Source of the DNA: Yamagishiella unicocca
Lineage: Eukaryota; Chlorophyta; Chlorophyceae; Chlamydomonadales; Volvocaceae
DNA: 64,000 bases
NCBI GenBank assembly: GCA_003116995.1
Contig: BDSL01000066.1
Location: 434,001-498,000 of the forward strand
Direction of reading: 5' to 3'
A program made the position numbers and the translations under genes. The notes under the pieces were generated by a model that saw only the letters and a list, made by a program, of their open reading frames with translations, did no database searches and was not told where the DNA came from. This document shows, piece after piece, positions 21,904 through 42,429 of this stretch (positions are counted from its first letter, which is position 1; each line of letters opens with the position of its first letter).

Positions 21904-24900
21904 TCATGCCGCAAACGCCTGCAGGGCGCCCTTCAGCTGCTGCGCCTGCTCCGCCGTCGCGTGCTGCAGCATCGCATTGACCAGCAGCCGGCAGCACAGG
22001 GCGCGCACCACCGCCAGCGCCTCCGCCTTGCTGCTGGCCCGCGCCATCGAGTGGATCTCACCCAGCGTGGCCAGGTGTCGCGAGATACGGGTGTGGAGCA
22101 ACCCGAACTCGCGGCTCCACTCCGCCTGCAACGACGCCGCCACACCCCGCTCCGGCTGCCGCTCGGCGCCCAGCTGCTCGCCAACCGCAACGTCGGCCTC
22201 GTCACCAGCGGTAGGAGATGCCGCCAGCCCCAGCTGAGATGCGCGCGTCACCAAGGCGGCCAGAGCTTCCCCCAGCCAGGCGCTTGGCGCCGGCGTCACG
22301 GAGCCCGCGGCCGCTATTTCGACGGACCGTGTCTGAGCCAAGGGCAGCAGCGTCGCCTCCATCGAGTTCGGCGCCACAGATTTGCCCAGACACAGTGCCT
22401 CCGCGTGCTGCTGGCAACCGGCGTTGAAGGCCGCGGCTGCGTCGACGGCGTCGCGCGCGGTCGGAAGGCGCAGCAGCGCGTCGCGCAGCGCCGCCGCGAG
22501 CCTGCCCGTCGCGTCCAGCATGGTCCGCTCCGTCGCCTCGTCCAGCCCCTGCTGCAGGCTGCTGCCAAACAGCATCCAGGCGTTGCGCAGCGCGGCCCAC
22601 AGCAGCACAAAGGGCCGGGGCGCGTCCGGCCCCAGCAGGGTTTCCCCGCCGGCGTCAGGGCGCAAGGGTGGCGCAACCTGCGCCGCTGCATCAGCATCGG
22701 CACCATCACCATCGCCTCGCGCATGCCTCTGCTCCTGGGGTGCCTTCGCAGCCGTCCCGGGAAGCGCCGCAAGGCTGGCTGGGGGGGCGATTGCCATCAG
22801 CGCCCGCGCCACAACGCCGCGGCCCTTGCTCAACGCCAGGATTCGGAGCAGGACTCCGTCGCCCAGCGGGCCGGCGCCCCGCGATGGATCCGCCGCGCCG
22901 TCGTCCACATCCATATCCGCCGCACTCGAGGCGTTCGGTTCGACACCACTCGGTGTGCTGGGCAGGCGGAAGGCGCCGTTGATGCCGGCGAGCAGCAGGT
23001 CGCGGCGCTGTCGGAGCTGCACAGGCGGCGGCGGAGACGCCGAGGAGGGGCCGTACGGCCCGACAGCGGGCGCGCCCGCCGTTGCGGCAGATGCCGCGAC
23101 GGCGGCTTGGCCCGGTAGCGGCATCGCTGCTGCCACGGCTGTTGCTCGCTGGTGCGCCTGAGCCATGGCCGCGACGTGGGTGGCGAGGCGGTCGATGTCA
23201 TCCACGTCCAGCAGCAGGTTCAGGCAGTCCTCAATCATGATGCGAGCTGCCAGCAGCGGCTCCTGCTCCAGGGGGCGCGCGCTGCGGCTGGCATCATCCA
23301 CGCCCTGCAAGCGCGGACGGAGGAGGGAATGGCTTGCCGTCAGCTCAGGCGGGCCGTCGCCGCGAACACGGCGGCGTGGGAGAATCGTAGCCAAGCTCTC
23401 GGACCCGCGACCCTAACCCGCCATCACATTGCCCGGCCTATTGTCACCATTGTATAATACATACGCGGAAGCACGTGTATGATACACGGTCCTAACACAA
23501 CGGCTTCGTTCGTCCAGGGCGGATGGCGCATCACAACCGGCCGCAACGCTCCCAACCCCACGGAAACCCCTGCCGCTCTTTCCCTTCCAGGCAGTCAGGG
23601 AAACGCGCGGAGTCTCCTGCGGCAAGGCGACCCAGCCCTGCGCACCTTGGCCGCGGCCTTGTCCTCCTCGCCCGCGGTGCGCTGCTTGGCATCACCGTCC
23701 CTACCTCCACGGTCCGACAGGTCCATGAGCACCTGGGAGTCGGGGAATTCGTGTTAGATGCACATCATACACGTGTCGAGATATCATACACGTGTCGAGA
23801 TATCATACACGTGTCGAGATATCATACACGTGTCGAGATATCATACACGTGTCGAGAAAAAGTTTGGCATATCGCATGAGGTTAGGATCACCGCATGTAG
23901 GGCGCAAGGAAGCATAATGGGCACACACCGCATAGCAAGCGCACTGCGTGCAATGGGCACCAGGCACCGCCCGGCCTCCCGGCTCCCCGCGTCGAACCCA
24001 CGGTCCGGCTTCAGCCTCGAGTGGAGCCTCGACGCCCGACATGCTGTTACACGAGGCACACGCTCATGCCGGCACGAGGGACATGCTTCCCTCCACGCCC
24101 ACATGCCCGTCCTGCCCCGCGCCGCCAGCATTGCATCTCGCACCTTTGGCGTCCGGATGTTCGACAGCACAATCTTGCCGAGTCCATGGATGCCCTCCAC
24201 GAACTTCGCCCTCGCGCTGGGGTCCAGACGCATCATATGCATCTGGTCTTCAGACAGGTCGCGCAGGAGCTCCGGCACGAAGGGAGCAGCCATCGGAAAA
24301 GCCCCTGGCGACAGCTGCTGCCGCGACGGCTGGGAGACGTGCTTGTGCACGAAAGCCTGGTAGTAGTAGTCCTCCACGTACGGCACGCCGTTGGCCACGC
24401 TGTACAGCATGCTGCGGACGACGTACTCGACGTCTTCGGGGCGCATCCAGTTGCCGCCCAGGCGCCCGCCGGGGCCGCTGCCCGCGCCGCCGGCGCGGCC
24501 GGCGGCGGCGGCAGCCGCCGCCAGCGCCACGGGGACGGCGACAGCATTGCCAAACATGCCAGGGCCGCGGGAAGGCTGCATCGGTGCGCAGTGCACGGGA
24601 GGCAAGCACGAAAGGAATACGTTGGGGGCGGAGGAGGAAAGAAAGGAGCAAAAACAGGACAAGCAGGAGGGACAACGCGCTGGTGGCGATTGACTTGCCC
24701 ACGTCACCCGTTTCGATGAGAAGCGGCCGCACGACAAGCGGCAGGTACGCGGTCAACGACGACGCACGTGTGGGCCCTACGCGGAGAGCATTCAGCACCC
24801 CCACTTTCGCAGCGGCAATAGTGGCATTGCAAGACACACCGCTCACAGCACGCGGCCGGCCATGTTGCGCCCGTCGCCTCACCTGCTGCCCGCTGTACGA

Positions 24901-27192
24901 TGCCTCTTGGCCGGCGGCCTGTCGTGGCTGAGGAGGACGCAATCCGGCGGCACCCGGCCCCAACACGCCTGGAGGCCGCTGTCCGCCGCTGGCTGGCGGT
25001 GGGGGCGGCGGCAATGCCACCGCGAACGGTCGCTGCGGGCCGGGCATCTGCTGACCGGGACCCGAGCCGTACGTGAAGGGGCCCGGGCGGTGCGGCATCC
25101 CCTGCATGGGCCCGTGCATAGGGCCCCCTGAGCTCGGTGCTGGCCGCTGAGGGTAGCCGCCGTCTGTGTTATATATCAAAGTCAGGGCCAGGAGGCAGGG
25201 AGAGGGCGGGGGTGGGAATTACGATGTGCGCATTAGCCTTGCGCGCGGGGAGCGGATACGAGCAGCAATTGCCGGTCGACATAAGCAGCAAAGGCAAGCC
25301 GCCGGGCTCCTTTCCCGGGCTTATGGTGCCCTTGCAGCAAAGGTTGCGCCGATCTGTGCTGTCCGGGCAGCGGGGAAGAATGTTCCTCCTGGCAATTACA
25401 TGTTGCGCCAGACCCCCGAACGAAGCTCACCGTGCATGAACCCCGCAGGTCCGCCCATCCCGGCGGGAGGGCCAAAGTGCATCGGCCGCGGCGGCATGAG
25501 CGGCCCCGGCCCATATGGCGGCCCCATGGCGCCCGGCTGCATCATGGCCGGGTTGTGGTGGGGCTGGTGGTGCGGCATGAGCTGCACCATTCCGTTGTTG
25601 CCGTATGTGCCCATTTTGGGCTGCTGCCCTGGGCCCATGTGACCGCCCATCATGGGTCCGTACATGCCGGAGCCTGGCGAGCCTGGCGGAGGCTGCATCG
25701 ACTGCATTGGCTGCATTGGCTGCATCGACTGCATTGGCTGCATCGACTGCATCATCATGTGCTGCTGCATGGGCCCATGTGTCGCAGACATGCCGTGCAA
25801 GTGGACCGGCTGCATGCCGGGCATAGGCTGCATCATCCCGTGCGGAGCGCCCGGTGGCGCCTGCGGCGGCGGCTGCATCTGCGGGTAGAGCGGCGGCCCC
25901 GCTCCCGGAGGCATGGCCATGCGAGGGCCCTGCAGTGGCGGCCCTCGAGCGCCAGGCATGCCCAGCAGCTGCCCGGGCATCAACGGCTGCCCCATCCCTG
26001 GAAGCATGGCCGACATGCCGGGCGCGCCGGCACCAGCTGTAGCAGCAGCGCTTGCCGCTGCCGCCGCTTCTGCGCTGCTCAGCATACGCGCCTCCAGCTC
26101 CTCAAGAGTCATCGCCTTGGCAGGGAGCGAGGGCTTACTCAGCATTTGCAGCAGGGCCGTCCCTGCAGAGCTGGGCGGCGGTGCGGTCTGTGGCTGTGGC
26201 TGTGGCGCTGCAGGCGCTGCTGCTGCTGCAACCAAGCCGGATGAGGCGTCGGCGTTTCCAGACTGAGCTCCCATCATAGGATTGTAGCCCTCAAACAGGC
26301 CGTAAGACCCAGGCGAGTCGCCGAAAAACGACTGAGGCTGGGCGGTCGCTTCCATTGCCCGAGAGTTCAAAACAGGCTGAGGGTACAGGTCCAAAGGCAG
26401 TCCTCGCTGGTCATACTCGTCGTCCTGCAGCTGCGACAGGGGTGTCATAGTTTGTCATGCTGCCCTAGAACGGCAGTCCCAGGCGGCTATGAGCGTGACT
26501 GGAGGGGCAGCTTTGTCCAGGCGCTGGCTAGGGTCAAGCGGGTTCGGCGCCCGCTCAGGTTGTGTGAACTCCACAGCCAGGTGGGTACTTTACCTGCTTG
26601 CGTGCCACTGACAGAGGATCAGTCAATAGCGCGTCCATTCCAGCATCCTCGTCCGGGTCCACACGCGCAGTAGGGGTCTTCGCAGGCCCCAAACCCAACT
26701 GGTTGCGGAATATCGACGCAACCGACAAGTCCTCTTCCTCTTCCAAGGGCGCTGCTTCCTCCTCAACAGCTTGCAGTCCATAGTCGGGGGCAGTAAGACC
26801 ATCCTCATCCGGCAGAGCCTCAAGGCAGTCCTGCGAGATCGCCACCTGTTTTGTGAGGACAATATCTCAAGGGGGAAGCATAAAACGAAGTAGGCGTACC
26901 TCCAAGACTCCCTCTAAGGCGCTGTCGGCAGCTGAGAGGTCCCCAAAGAAGGAGTACTGTGCGGCATTGAAAGCCGGCGAAGCCTGCAACAAGGCAACGT
27001 CATAAGGTTATGCAAGGCCCCAGCTACGCCTACCCAGACAAAAGAATACCTCTGTTTCAATCTCCACCGCAACGAAGCGGTCCGGTAGCCCAAGTAAGAC
27101 GCCATCTGCACACAGGCCAAGTAGCGTGTCGTCCAGTGCAGAATCATTCTGTGGCAACAACAGCTCTGTAACTTACTTCTCTGAGATGACAT
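21904..27192 (-). CDS. PAT1: PAT1-family mRNA decapping/decay factor, 8 exons, 1173 residues
   Basis: Minus-strand exons: 27192-27177, 27105-27050, 26983-26900, 26845-26594, 26430-25431, 25163-24883, 24575-24144 and 23304-21904 (stop TGA). All phases agree. Near the N-terminus is FNAAQYSFFG (about residues 29-38), the PAT1 'DASQYxFFG' signature. A long Met/Gln/Pro/Gly-rich linker follows (MQSMQP repeats, MPPGAGPP). Residues about 606-642 (WMRPEDVEYVVRSML, then PYVEDYYYQA) match the PAT1 'eeiE.ilr..l...DPYvdDYY' block, followed by GLGKIVLSNIRTPK. The C-terminal domain has RPLEQEPLLAARIMIEDCL and LLDVDDIDRL (about 717-747). The family bridges Dhh1/Lsm1-7 and Dcp2 in P-bodies. The length exceeds plant PAT1 because of low-complexity linkers. 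The first two exons are the weakest part; the acceptor at 27148 is an alternative but puts the joined frame out. Confidence 0.88.
23764..23857. repeat. Palindromic minisatellite, 19 bp x 5, in PAT1 intron 7
   Basis: Five identical units of 'atcatacacgtgtcgagat'. Each unit contains the CACGTG palindrome and joins the next through ATATC or GAGATAT. Confidence 0.92.
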
Positions 27193-27549
27193 TGTCAACG
27201 TGAGAGCATCCCGTCTACGTTCCCGTCCTAAGTCTACTGAAGTCGTCCACTACCGCAGGGGAAGTCGTGGAATCCTAGAGATGTATTAAGGTGGTCAATA
27301 GAAAAGTGAGTGTAGATATGTGAGATGCGGCAAGTGCGATGGGTAAACGTTTAGAAATTTGGAATGGCCAAAGCTAGCTGCACGGCGGCTCAGCAAACCA
27401 TGCCATCGGTCAACTCTCAGATAACACATGACCCCACAACTGTCCTGGCATAAACATACAGTTTCATGTACTTCGTGGCACCTTCGCGTTTGTAGCTTTT
27501 GGGAGCCTTCTCGACTTTTTGCCAGGCCTGTTCGTTGCCATATGCTTCC
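27193..27549. promoter_or_regulatory. Shared divergent promoter region of PAT1 and VTC4
   Basis: 357 bp separate the start codons of PAT1 (minus) and the VTC4-like gene (plus), so both 5' UTRs and promoters must fit here. The stretch is AT-richer than the flanking exons. No definite TATA box or known element was recognised. Confidence 0.5.
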
Positions 27550-30425
27550 ATGTCTAAGTCAGTTCCCACGCCGCTCTTGGATCACCAACACGCTGAATTC
27601 GTCAGTGTGGCGGTTGATGCGGCGTTAGCCGCTGGCGACGTGATCCGCCAGGCGTTTAAGCAACCCAAGAAGGTTGAGGAGAAGCTCAACCATGCGGACT
27701 TGGTGACAGCAACAGACAAAGCGGCTGAGGTACAGGGGGCCACGTGGGGCTGAGGCTGGGGGGTGGAAGAGAGATGGAGGGGCGCGCGAGCATCCCGTCA
27801 CGGGTTTCACGACCTGCCGTACATACACCCCGACGTGGATTCCTCCCTTACCCCTGTCGCTGCTCCTGCCCTCGCCGGCCCACCGGTAGGACCTCATCTT
27901 CAGCCGCATCCGTCGCTCCTTCCCCGACCACTCGTTCATTGGAGAGGAATCTTCGGCCGACTCAGCGACCCCACAGGCGCTGTCCGACGCGCCCACGTGG
28001 ATGGTGGATCCGTTGGACGGTGAGGTCGGCGCTGGTTGCTGGTTGTAGTAGTGTGAACCGTACTAGGAGGTGGTTTCGGAGCCGGCTGCTGAACTGCACT
28101 AGGAGGTGGTTTCGGAGCCGGCAGCTGAGCACACGAGCGCGTCGCTGAGCAGCCAGCGAGGGTGCGGGGGGGGCTTTTTGTTGGCGCTGGTCGAGGCAGT
28201 GCGTGGAAGTGAGCCGCCCTGTCTCCAGCTGCTCGCGAGCTTTCGGGTGCTGGCGGCCACAGCCAGCGTCAGGCAGCGCCCAGCGGATTCGAGATGCGTG
28301 CTCAGGTGCTTAGGTGCTGATGACGTGGCGTGCTCGTCCTAATTCCGGCGCCCTGGGTGCAGGCGTGGCTGCATGCCTCAGTGCTAGGCAGGGGCTTCCT
28401 ATCCTGAACTTCAATCGCGGGCGACACGCTCCCAAACAGCAGCTGACGCTGGTTGGGAGCCGGCGGGCGTCGGTTTCTTCTTCCAGTTCTATGTACATGG
28501 GGTTCGGGATGCGAGCACATGAGGTCCATGGCACGCCCGGATGCGGTGCAGGGCCCTCGCAACCGCCGCACCCCCCCCCCCGCGGCACTGCCATCCTCCT
28601 TGCTCTGAAACCACGACCACCGCTCAACCTCCTCTGTCCAGGTACGACGAACTTCGTCCACGGTTTCCCGTTCGTGTGCACCAGGTGAGTCCGCCCGGCG
28701 GCCGGGTCAGGTGGCGGCGGGGCCCCTGGTGCCGGCAACCGCAGGGGACAGCGCCGCGAAGTTGGTGTGGGTTTTTAGGGTTTGGGTGCGCATCACCCCC
28801 AGTCCTTACTGCACCCCTCCGTACGTCCGTACTGCGCCCCTCCGTACGTCCGTACTGCACCCCTCCGTCCGGTCCTGCCAGGTCTGATGGCGCCCTGCTG
28901 CCTGCAGAGGCTCGCCGCCCATGATGCGTGCTTTCGCCGCTCCCAGGCCGTGTGGCGCTGTGCGGCGGCCCAAGCCCCCTCGGCACTCAACCGCCCTGGC
29001 CTGGCTTGGCTCCCTCGCCCACGTCCATGCCCGTGCTGCGCAACGCATCCCCATCCTGCACTCTCCCCCCCCCCCATGAACGGTTTTTTCTCGCATCCAC
29101 GTGTCTTCCTCAAAACCCCCCATGAAATCTCCCCCACCCCGCCTTGCGATTCATACGCAATACACACCCCGCTTGCGATTCATACGCAATACACACCCCG
29201 CTTGCGTGTGCCTCCCTGCCCTCGTCTCTCCGTGGCCCTGCTTGGGATGGCGTCTGGGGTATGTGCGTGTGTGTGTATAAATATAACTCGGCCGTGTCTA
29301 TGCGATGCGTCGCCTCGCAGCATCGGGCTGGCGGTCGGCAAGGTGGTCGTGGTGGGGGTGGTCTACAACCCGGTCCTGGAGGAGCTCTTCGTCGCGGCAG
29401 CAGGCGGAGGCAGCTACCTCAACGGAGAGCGACTCACTGCCTCGAGCCAAACCAACCTCTCGGCGGCGCTGCTGGGAACGGAGGTGCGAACAACAATCGA
29501 ACCAACAACCGAACCAACAACCGAACCAACAACCGAACCAACAAGCTGACGGCGCTTTGCCAACCGCCGCGCTAACCGCCGTCTGGCCTCGCCCCGCGAT
29601 GCACCCAGCCTCGGGCACGGCTGCTCCTGCTGCTGTCTCTCTTCCGTGCCCCGAAGTGCCTCCCGACATGTGCAGGGCATTTCGGTCTCCCGACATGCGC
29701 AGGGCATTTCGGTCTCCCGACATGCGCAGGACACATACACGCCCACGCCGTTCTTGGGCTGCTCAAACCCCTTCGCCCCACGCACCCCCGCCTCCCCCGC
29801 TCCAACCAAGCTCTCCAGCATACGTCTCCAGTATATCTATACGGCCTTTCCTCACTACCTCCCCCGTCAAACCTCCCGTTCAAGGATCACGCGGGTCACG
29901 CGTTTCCTGCCCCTCCTCTCCCTCACCCCTGGGGTTCCAACGCTAACCCAGGTCGGCACGGCGCGCGACGACGAAACCGTGGACGCCATGTTCGGCCGCA
30001 TGCGAGCACTCACCTGTCGCATGCGGTCCATGCGATGCACCGGCTCCTGCGCCCTCAACCTCTGCAACGTGGCGCTGGGCCGCTGCGACGCCTTCTACGA
30101 GATCAACTTCGGTGGCTGCTGGGACGCGGCGGCAGGTGCGCTGATGGTGGCGGAGGCGGGCGGGACAGTGCTGGATCCCGCGGGAGGGCCTTGGGACGTG
30201 ATGTCACGGAGGGTGATGGTGGCGGGGACGAAGGAGCTGGCGGAGGCGGTGGCGGCGGTGCTTGGGGGGTGTAAGCTCAGTAGCCGCGAGGCGGGGCCGC
30301 CGGGGCCAGGGTGCTCGGGGTCGTTGGGCGCGGCGGAGGCGGAGGCGAAAGCGAGGGCGGGGGGGAAGGGGGAGGAGGAGGTGGCGGTGGAGGGAGGTGA
30401 CGAGGCGGAGGGTGAAACGGCGTAG
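27550..30425 (+). CDS. VTC4: VTC4-like L-galactose-1-phosphate / inositol monophosphatase, 329 residues
   Basis: Exons: 27550-27729, 27890-28019, 28642-28684, 29321-29483 and 29952-30425 (stop TAG). All IMPase-family catalytic motifs are present: DLVTATD in exon 1, GEES at residues 78-81, WMVDPLDGTTNF spanning exons 2-3 (metal ligands D100 and D103), and CWDAAAGALM (D230) in exon 5. The stretches TTNFVHGFPFVC-SIGL, VVYNPVLEELF and FYEINFGG are close to plant VTC4. That enzyme dephosphorylates L-galactose 1-phosphate (ascorbate synthesis) and myo-inositol phosphate, using Mg2+. No signal or transit peptide is evident, so it is likely cytosolic. The C-terminus has an extra Gly/Glu/Ala-rich tail of about 60 residues not usual in the plant enzyme. 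The start ATG was chosen because it begins the conserved helix and follows an AT-rich leader. Confidence 0.92.
28807..28868. repeat. Tandem repeat, 23 bp x about 2.7, in VTC4 intron 3
   Basis: Units of 'cccctccgtacgtccgtact' plus 'gca' or 'gcg'. Confidence 0.85.
29079..29117 (-). repeat. Intron-resident repeat C, partial copy, in VTC4 intron 3
   Basis: 'gaacggttttttctcgcatc', then 'cacgtgtcttcctcaaaac'. This is the reverse complement of the core seen in HSP70, the 481-residue gene and the MaoC gene (GAAGACCCGTGGATGCGAGA then AAAAACCGTTT). Confidence 0.75.
29141..29206. repeat. Tandem repeat, 29-30 bp x 2.2, in VTC4 intron 3
   Basis: Units of 'cttgcgattcatacgcaata' followed by 'cacacccc'. 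Confidence 0.85.
29491..29544. repeat. Tandem repeat, 12 bp x 4.5, in VTC4 intron 4
   Basis: 'caacaaccgaac' units starting 8 bp after the splice donor at 29484. Confidence 0.9.
29661..29730. repeat. Tandem repeat, 27 bp x 2.6, in VTC4 intron 4
   Basis: Units of 'tcccgacatgcgcagggcat' followed by 'ttcggtc'. Confidence 0.88.
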
Positions 30426-30450
30426 GGCAGGCGTGGCAGTGTGGAGGGAG

Positions 30451-30503
30451 ATGACGCCGCCGGAATGGCCGTCCCCTGAGTGGGGCCATTCCGGCGGCGT
30501 CAT
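30451..30503. terminator. Perfect 20-bp stem hairpin just after the VTC4 stop codon
   Basis: Arms 30451-30470 and 30484-30503 are exact reverse complements (core cgccgccggaatggcc) around a 13-base loop, 25 bases after the stop. The transcript of either strand would form a very stable stem. It could act in 3'-end formation or mRNA stability, or be a relic of a small inverted insertion. The function is inferred only from position. Confidence 0.65.
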
Positions 30504-31606
30504 GATGTCCTGATGACCTACTTGGCGCGGTATGCGAGGCGCAGGACGCGAAGCGCGGCGATGTGGGAGAGTGTGGGAAGCGCAATTTTGGAGAGGTGTG
30601 ATGTGGGTGGTGAGATCGCGTCCTCAGTTTGCCAACGCCGTACGACTCAGTTTTGCCAACGCCGTACGACGATGGCCTTGTCAGAGCGAGACAAGATAGC
30701 TGGCTGCTGAGTTCACGGTGGCACGCGTTCGCTAATTGCTGATGACTACAAGATAGCTGGCTGAGCTCACGCTGGCACGCGTTCGCTAACTGCTTACTTG
30801 GCGCCTTAACAGCGGTTTTGATGTGTAGCGTCGGTTACAACACTTTGGAAAAGCGCACGTGCGTGTCCAACAACATCTCGAGCCATCGCGGTTGCTGTCG
30901 GGGCGCTAGGCAGCTCGAACCACATGTGTAGGCGCGCAGCGTGGACGGGCTTACAAGGCGATTGACCCGTACGTGCTCCGCCTCAGGCGCCGTCGTGCCC
31001 ACATGCGGGTTCTAGAACTCCCAACGGAGAGCACCCCCACGTACACAGCGGGGTTCCATGCGTGGGGGCTCAATAAACGCTAAACCCTAAAACCTAAACC
31101 CCCGCCCAAGAGTCTCAACTCCGCGCAACGCTCAACACCCACGAAGTCAACGGATGCGCAACAATGCCCAACACCCACGCAACCATCGGATGCAACCGTT
31201 TCACCTAACGTAGTACTTAGGAAACCTGGACGGATTGTCGTGTTACGCACACATTTATACACGTGCATTGGTGCTGGTGACGACTCCGCATCATACGGTC
31301 TTCGTGTCGCCGTCCTCATCAGGCAACATGCATGGAGCCTAGTCAGCAGCGGGCGGGGCAGCCCCCGGTCCGTGTCAGTGTCGAGCCAGCTATCGAGCCA
31401 GCGACAATACACGCCACCTCTCTGCCCCCGCATCCGCCAAACACCACACCACACCAATTAAACGCACTACCGCGCAATACACGCATCAATACACAGGTTA
31501 GTGCAACACACGCATCAATACACAGGTAAGGCTACCCCGCCCTTACTACCGCGTCCCGCCCGCCTCATTCTCCCTCATAAGGCCCTGTGCGCGCATCGAG
31601 CGACGC
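30504..31606. other. Convergent intergenic region between VTC4 and HSP70
   Basis: Holds the 3' flanks of both genes and several small duplications: 'ttttgccaacgccgtacgac' type units at about 30628-30670; a doubled block with 'acaagatagctggctg' and 'ggcacgcgttcgcta' at about 30693-30798; and 'cgcatcaatacacaggt' pairs at about 31480-31527. No gene is supported. A telomere-like patch lies at 31080-31103. Confidence 0.6.
31080..31103 (-). repeat. Short telomere-like motif
   Basis: 'ctaaaccctaaaacctaaac' mixes CCCTAAA- and CCCTAAAA-like units, the plant and Chlamydomonas telomere motifs. It is only about three degenerate units and is interstitial. Confidence 0.5.
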
Positions 31607-40942
<9,336 letters not shown>

Positions 40943-42367
40943 GTTGGTCGCTAGACCCCGAACAGGCGCGGTCAGGATGCGTCGTCGCTGCGCAAGCGCG
41001 GTTGCTGGAAGGCAGATGCACAGGTGATCTCTTCACGGCGTCGTCTCGTCTTGTGCGGTTTTGTTGCTGAAGATGAAGCTTTAAGGAGTTTGTCAGTAGA
41101 TCAGAAAACTTTGAGAGCGCACCGACCCATCTAGGCTTCGCGGCGCTTTTTAAAATGGGCGCGGGTCGCTCCAGGGGGCGGCCTGCCGGACACACGATGT
41201 CGCGTAGCAGTGTCTGGAAGCAACGCGAGCGTTCGTTTCGCGCATTTGCGTCGCAGCTCTCGTAACACCAACCCACTGCTGCGTGGCGAGGCCCTCGCTG
41301 TGCTCCAAGCGCGCGATCACCCACCTGCCTGACTGCACCGCCTCCTTGTTTCGCGGCGACGGACCCGTGGGTCGGTTGGCGCCGCTTCGTCCGCGGCGCC
41401 CAAGCTAGACGTCCACGCCCACGCATCAGCAAGCAGCAGCAGCGCCAGAGGCGAATAAAGGGTTGAGAATTGAGCTGCGCCCTGCGTAAGTGCGTGAGCT
41501 GTGGAATATGTACGCGGGTGGTTAAAAATGAAGCACAGTGACAAAGAGCCTCCGAGCGCGTCTGTACGCGACGAAATGGTGCCGGCCCCGCGTCGATGAA
41601 AATATATCAGGTACGGAACGCCAAACAGACGTCAATCATTGATTGCTTGGTTCCAAGACGAGCCTGCGCGGTGCTAGCAGCGGCAGCAGCAGGTTTCTCG
41701 TTCCCCGTGCCTGACGCTAGCACAGATGTGAGCGCTGAAATGTTGATTAGTTACATGTAACAATGATGTGTTTATTACGGGTCTGCGTTTATTTCGGGTG
41801 TGCAGAAAGCCTTGGAAATACAGGGAGACACTCCAGCGCGGAGCTGCAATACTAAGGACAGCTACAACCAACAGCCACAAAGCAGGACGTGTACTACAAA
41901 TGAACGAGTAACATGCACTACAAAGCGGAAGAAAAGGAGGTTTACGTTAGTTGGGACATATGAAGCACCTTGCCGCAAGGCAATTGGAGGGCACGTCCGG
42001 GCCGCAATCTGCTTAACCGTCCCCCAAAACACCAACCAAGCCACGTTGTTGACACAAAACAGACAAGGCCGCCTGTGCAACCGCCACCAACCGGTACCTG
42101 AAAAAACCTAAACTCGCACCCACTTCAGTTCACCACCAGCAACCGCTCAATAGCAGCTTCATAGCCCAACACCTACATACGATGCAGCTTCCAGGGCAGG
42201 CGCCGCAAAGCCCCTACCGCCTCAACATGCTGCCGCCGCTTGCCGCTGAAAAATCCGCAGCCCGCAGGCTACGGCAACGCCCCTAGCACCCCAAGCCCGC
42301 TCCCCCGCGCGGGTAACGCCTTGCGCGTGAGGGCGCCGCCCTACCCGGCCTCCTCTTCGCGACAGCG

Positions 42368-42429
42368 GGAGGGGAACCCCCTCCCCGGCGCGGCGGATGG
42401 AGGGGAACCCCCTCCCCGGCGCGGCGGAT
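42368..42429. repeat. Tandem repeat, 31 bp x 2
   Basis: Two exact units, each containing the near-palindrome 'ggaggggaaccccctcccc'. Confidence 0.88.

Noticed and set aside
21631..23118. A 495-residue Arg/Gln-rich open frame on the plus strand
   Set aside because: Antisense to the last PAT1 exon, which carries the conserved LLDVDDIDR motif. It is a GC-rich shadow.
41100..41700. Heat-shock elements upstream of HSP70
   Set aside because: GAA and TTC half-sites occur but not in the alternating nGAAnnTTCnnGAAn spacing, so no element is annotated.
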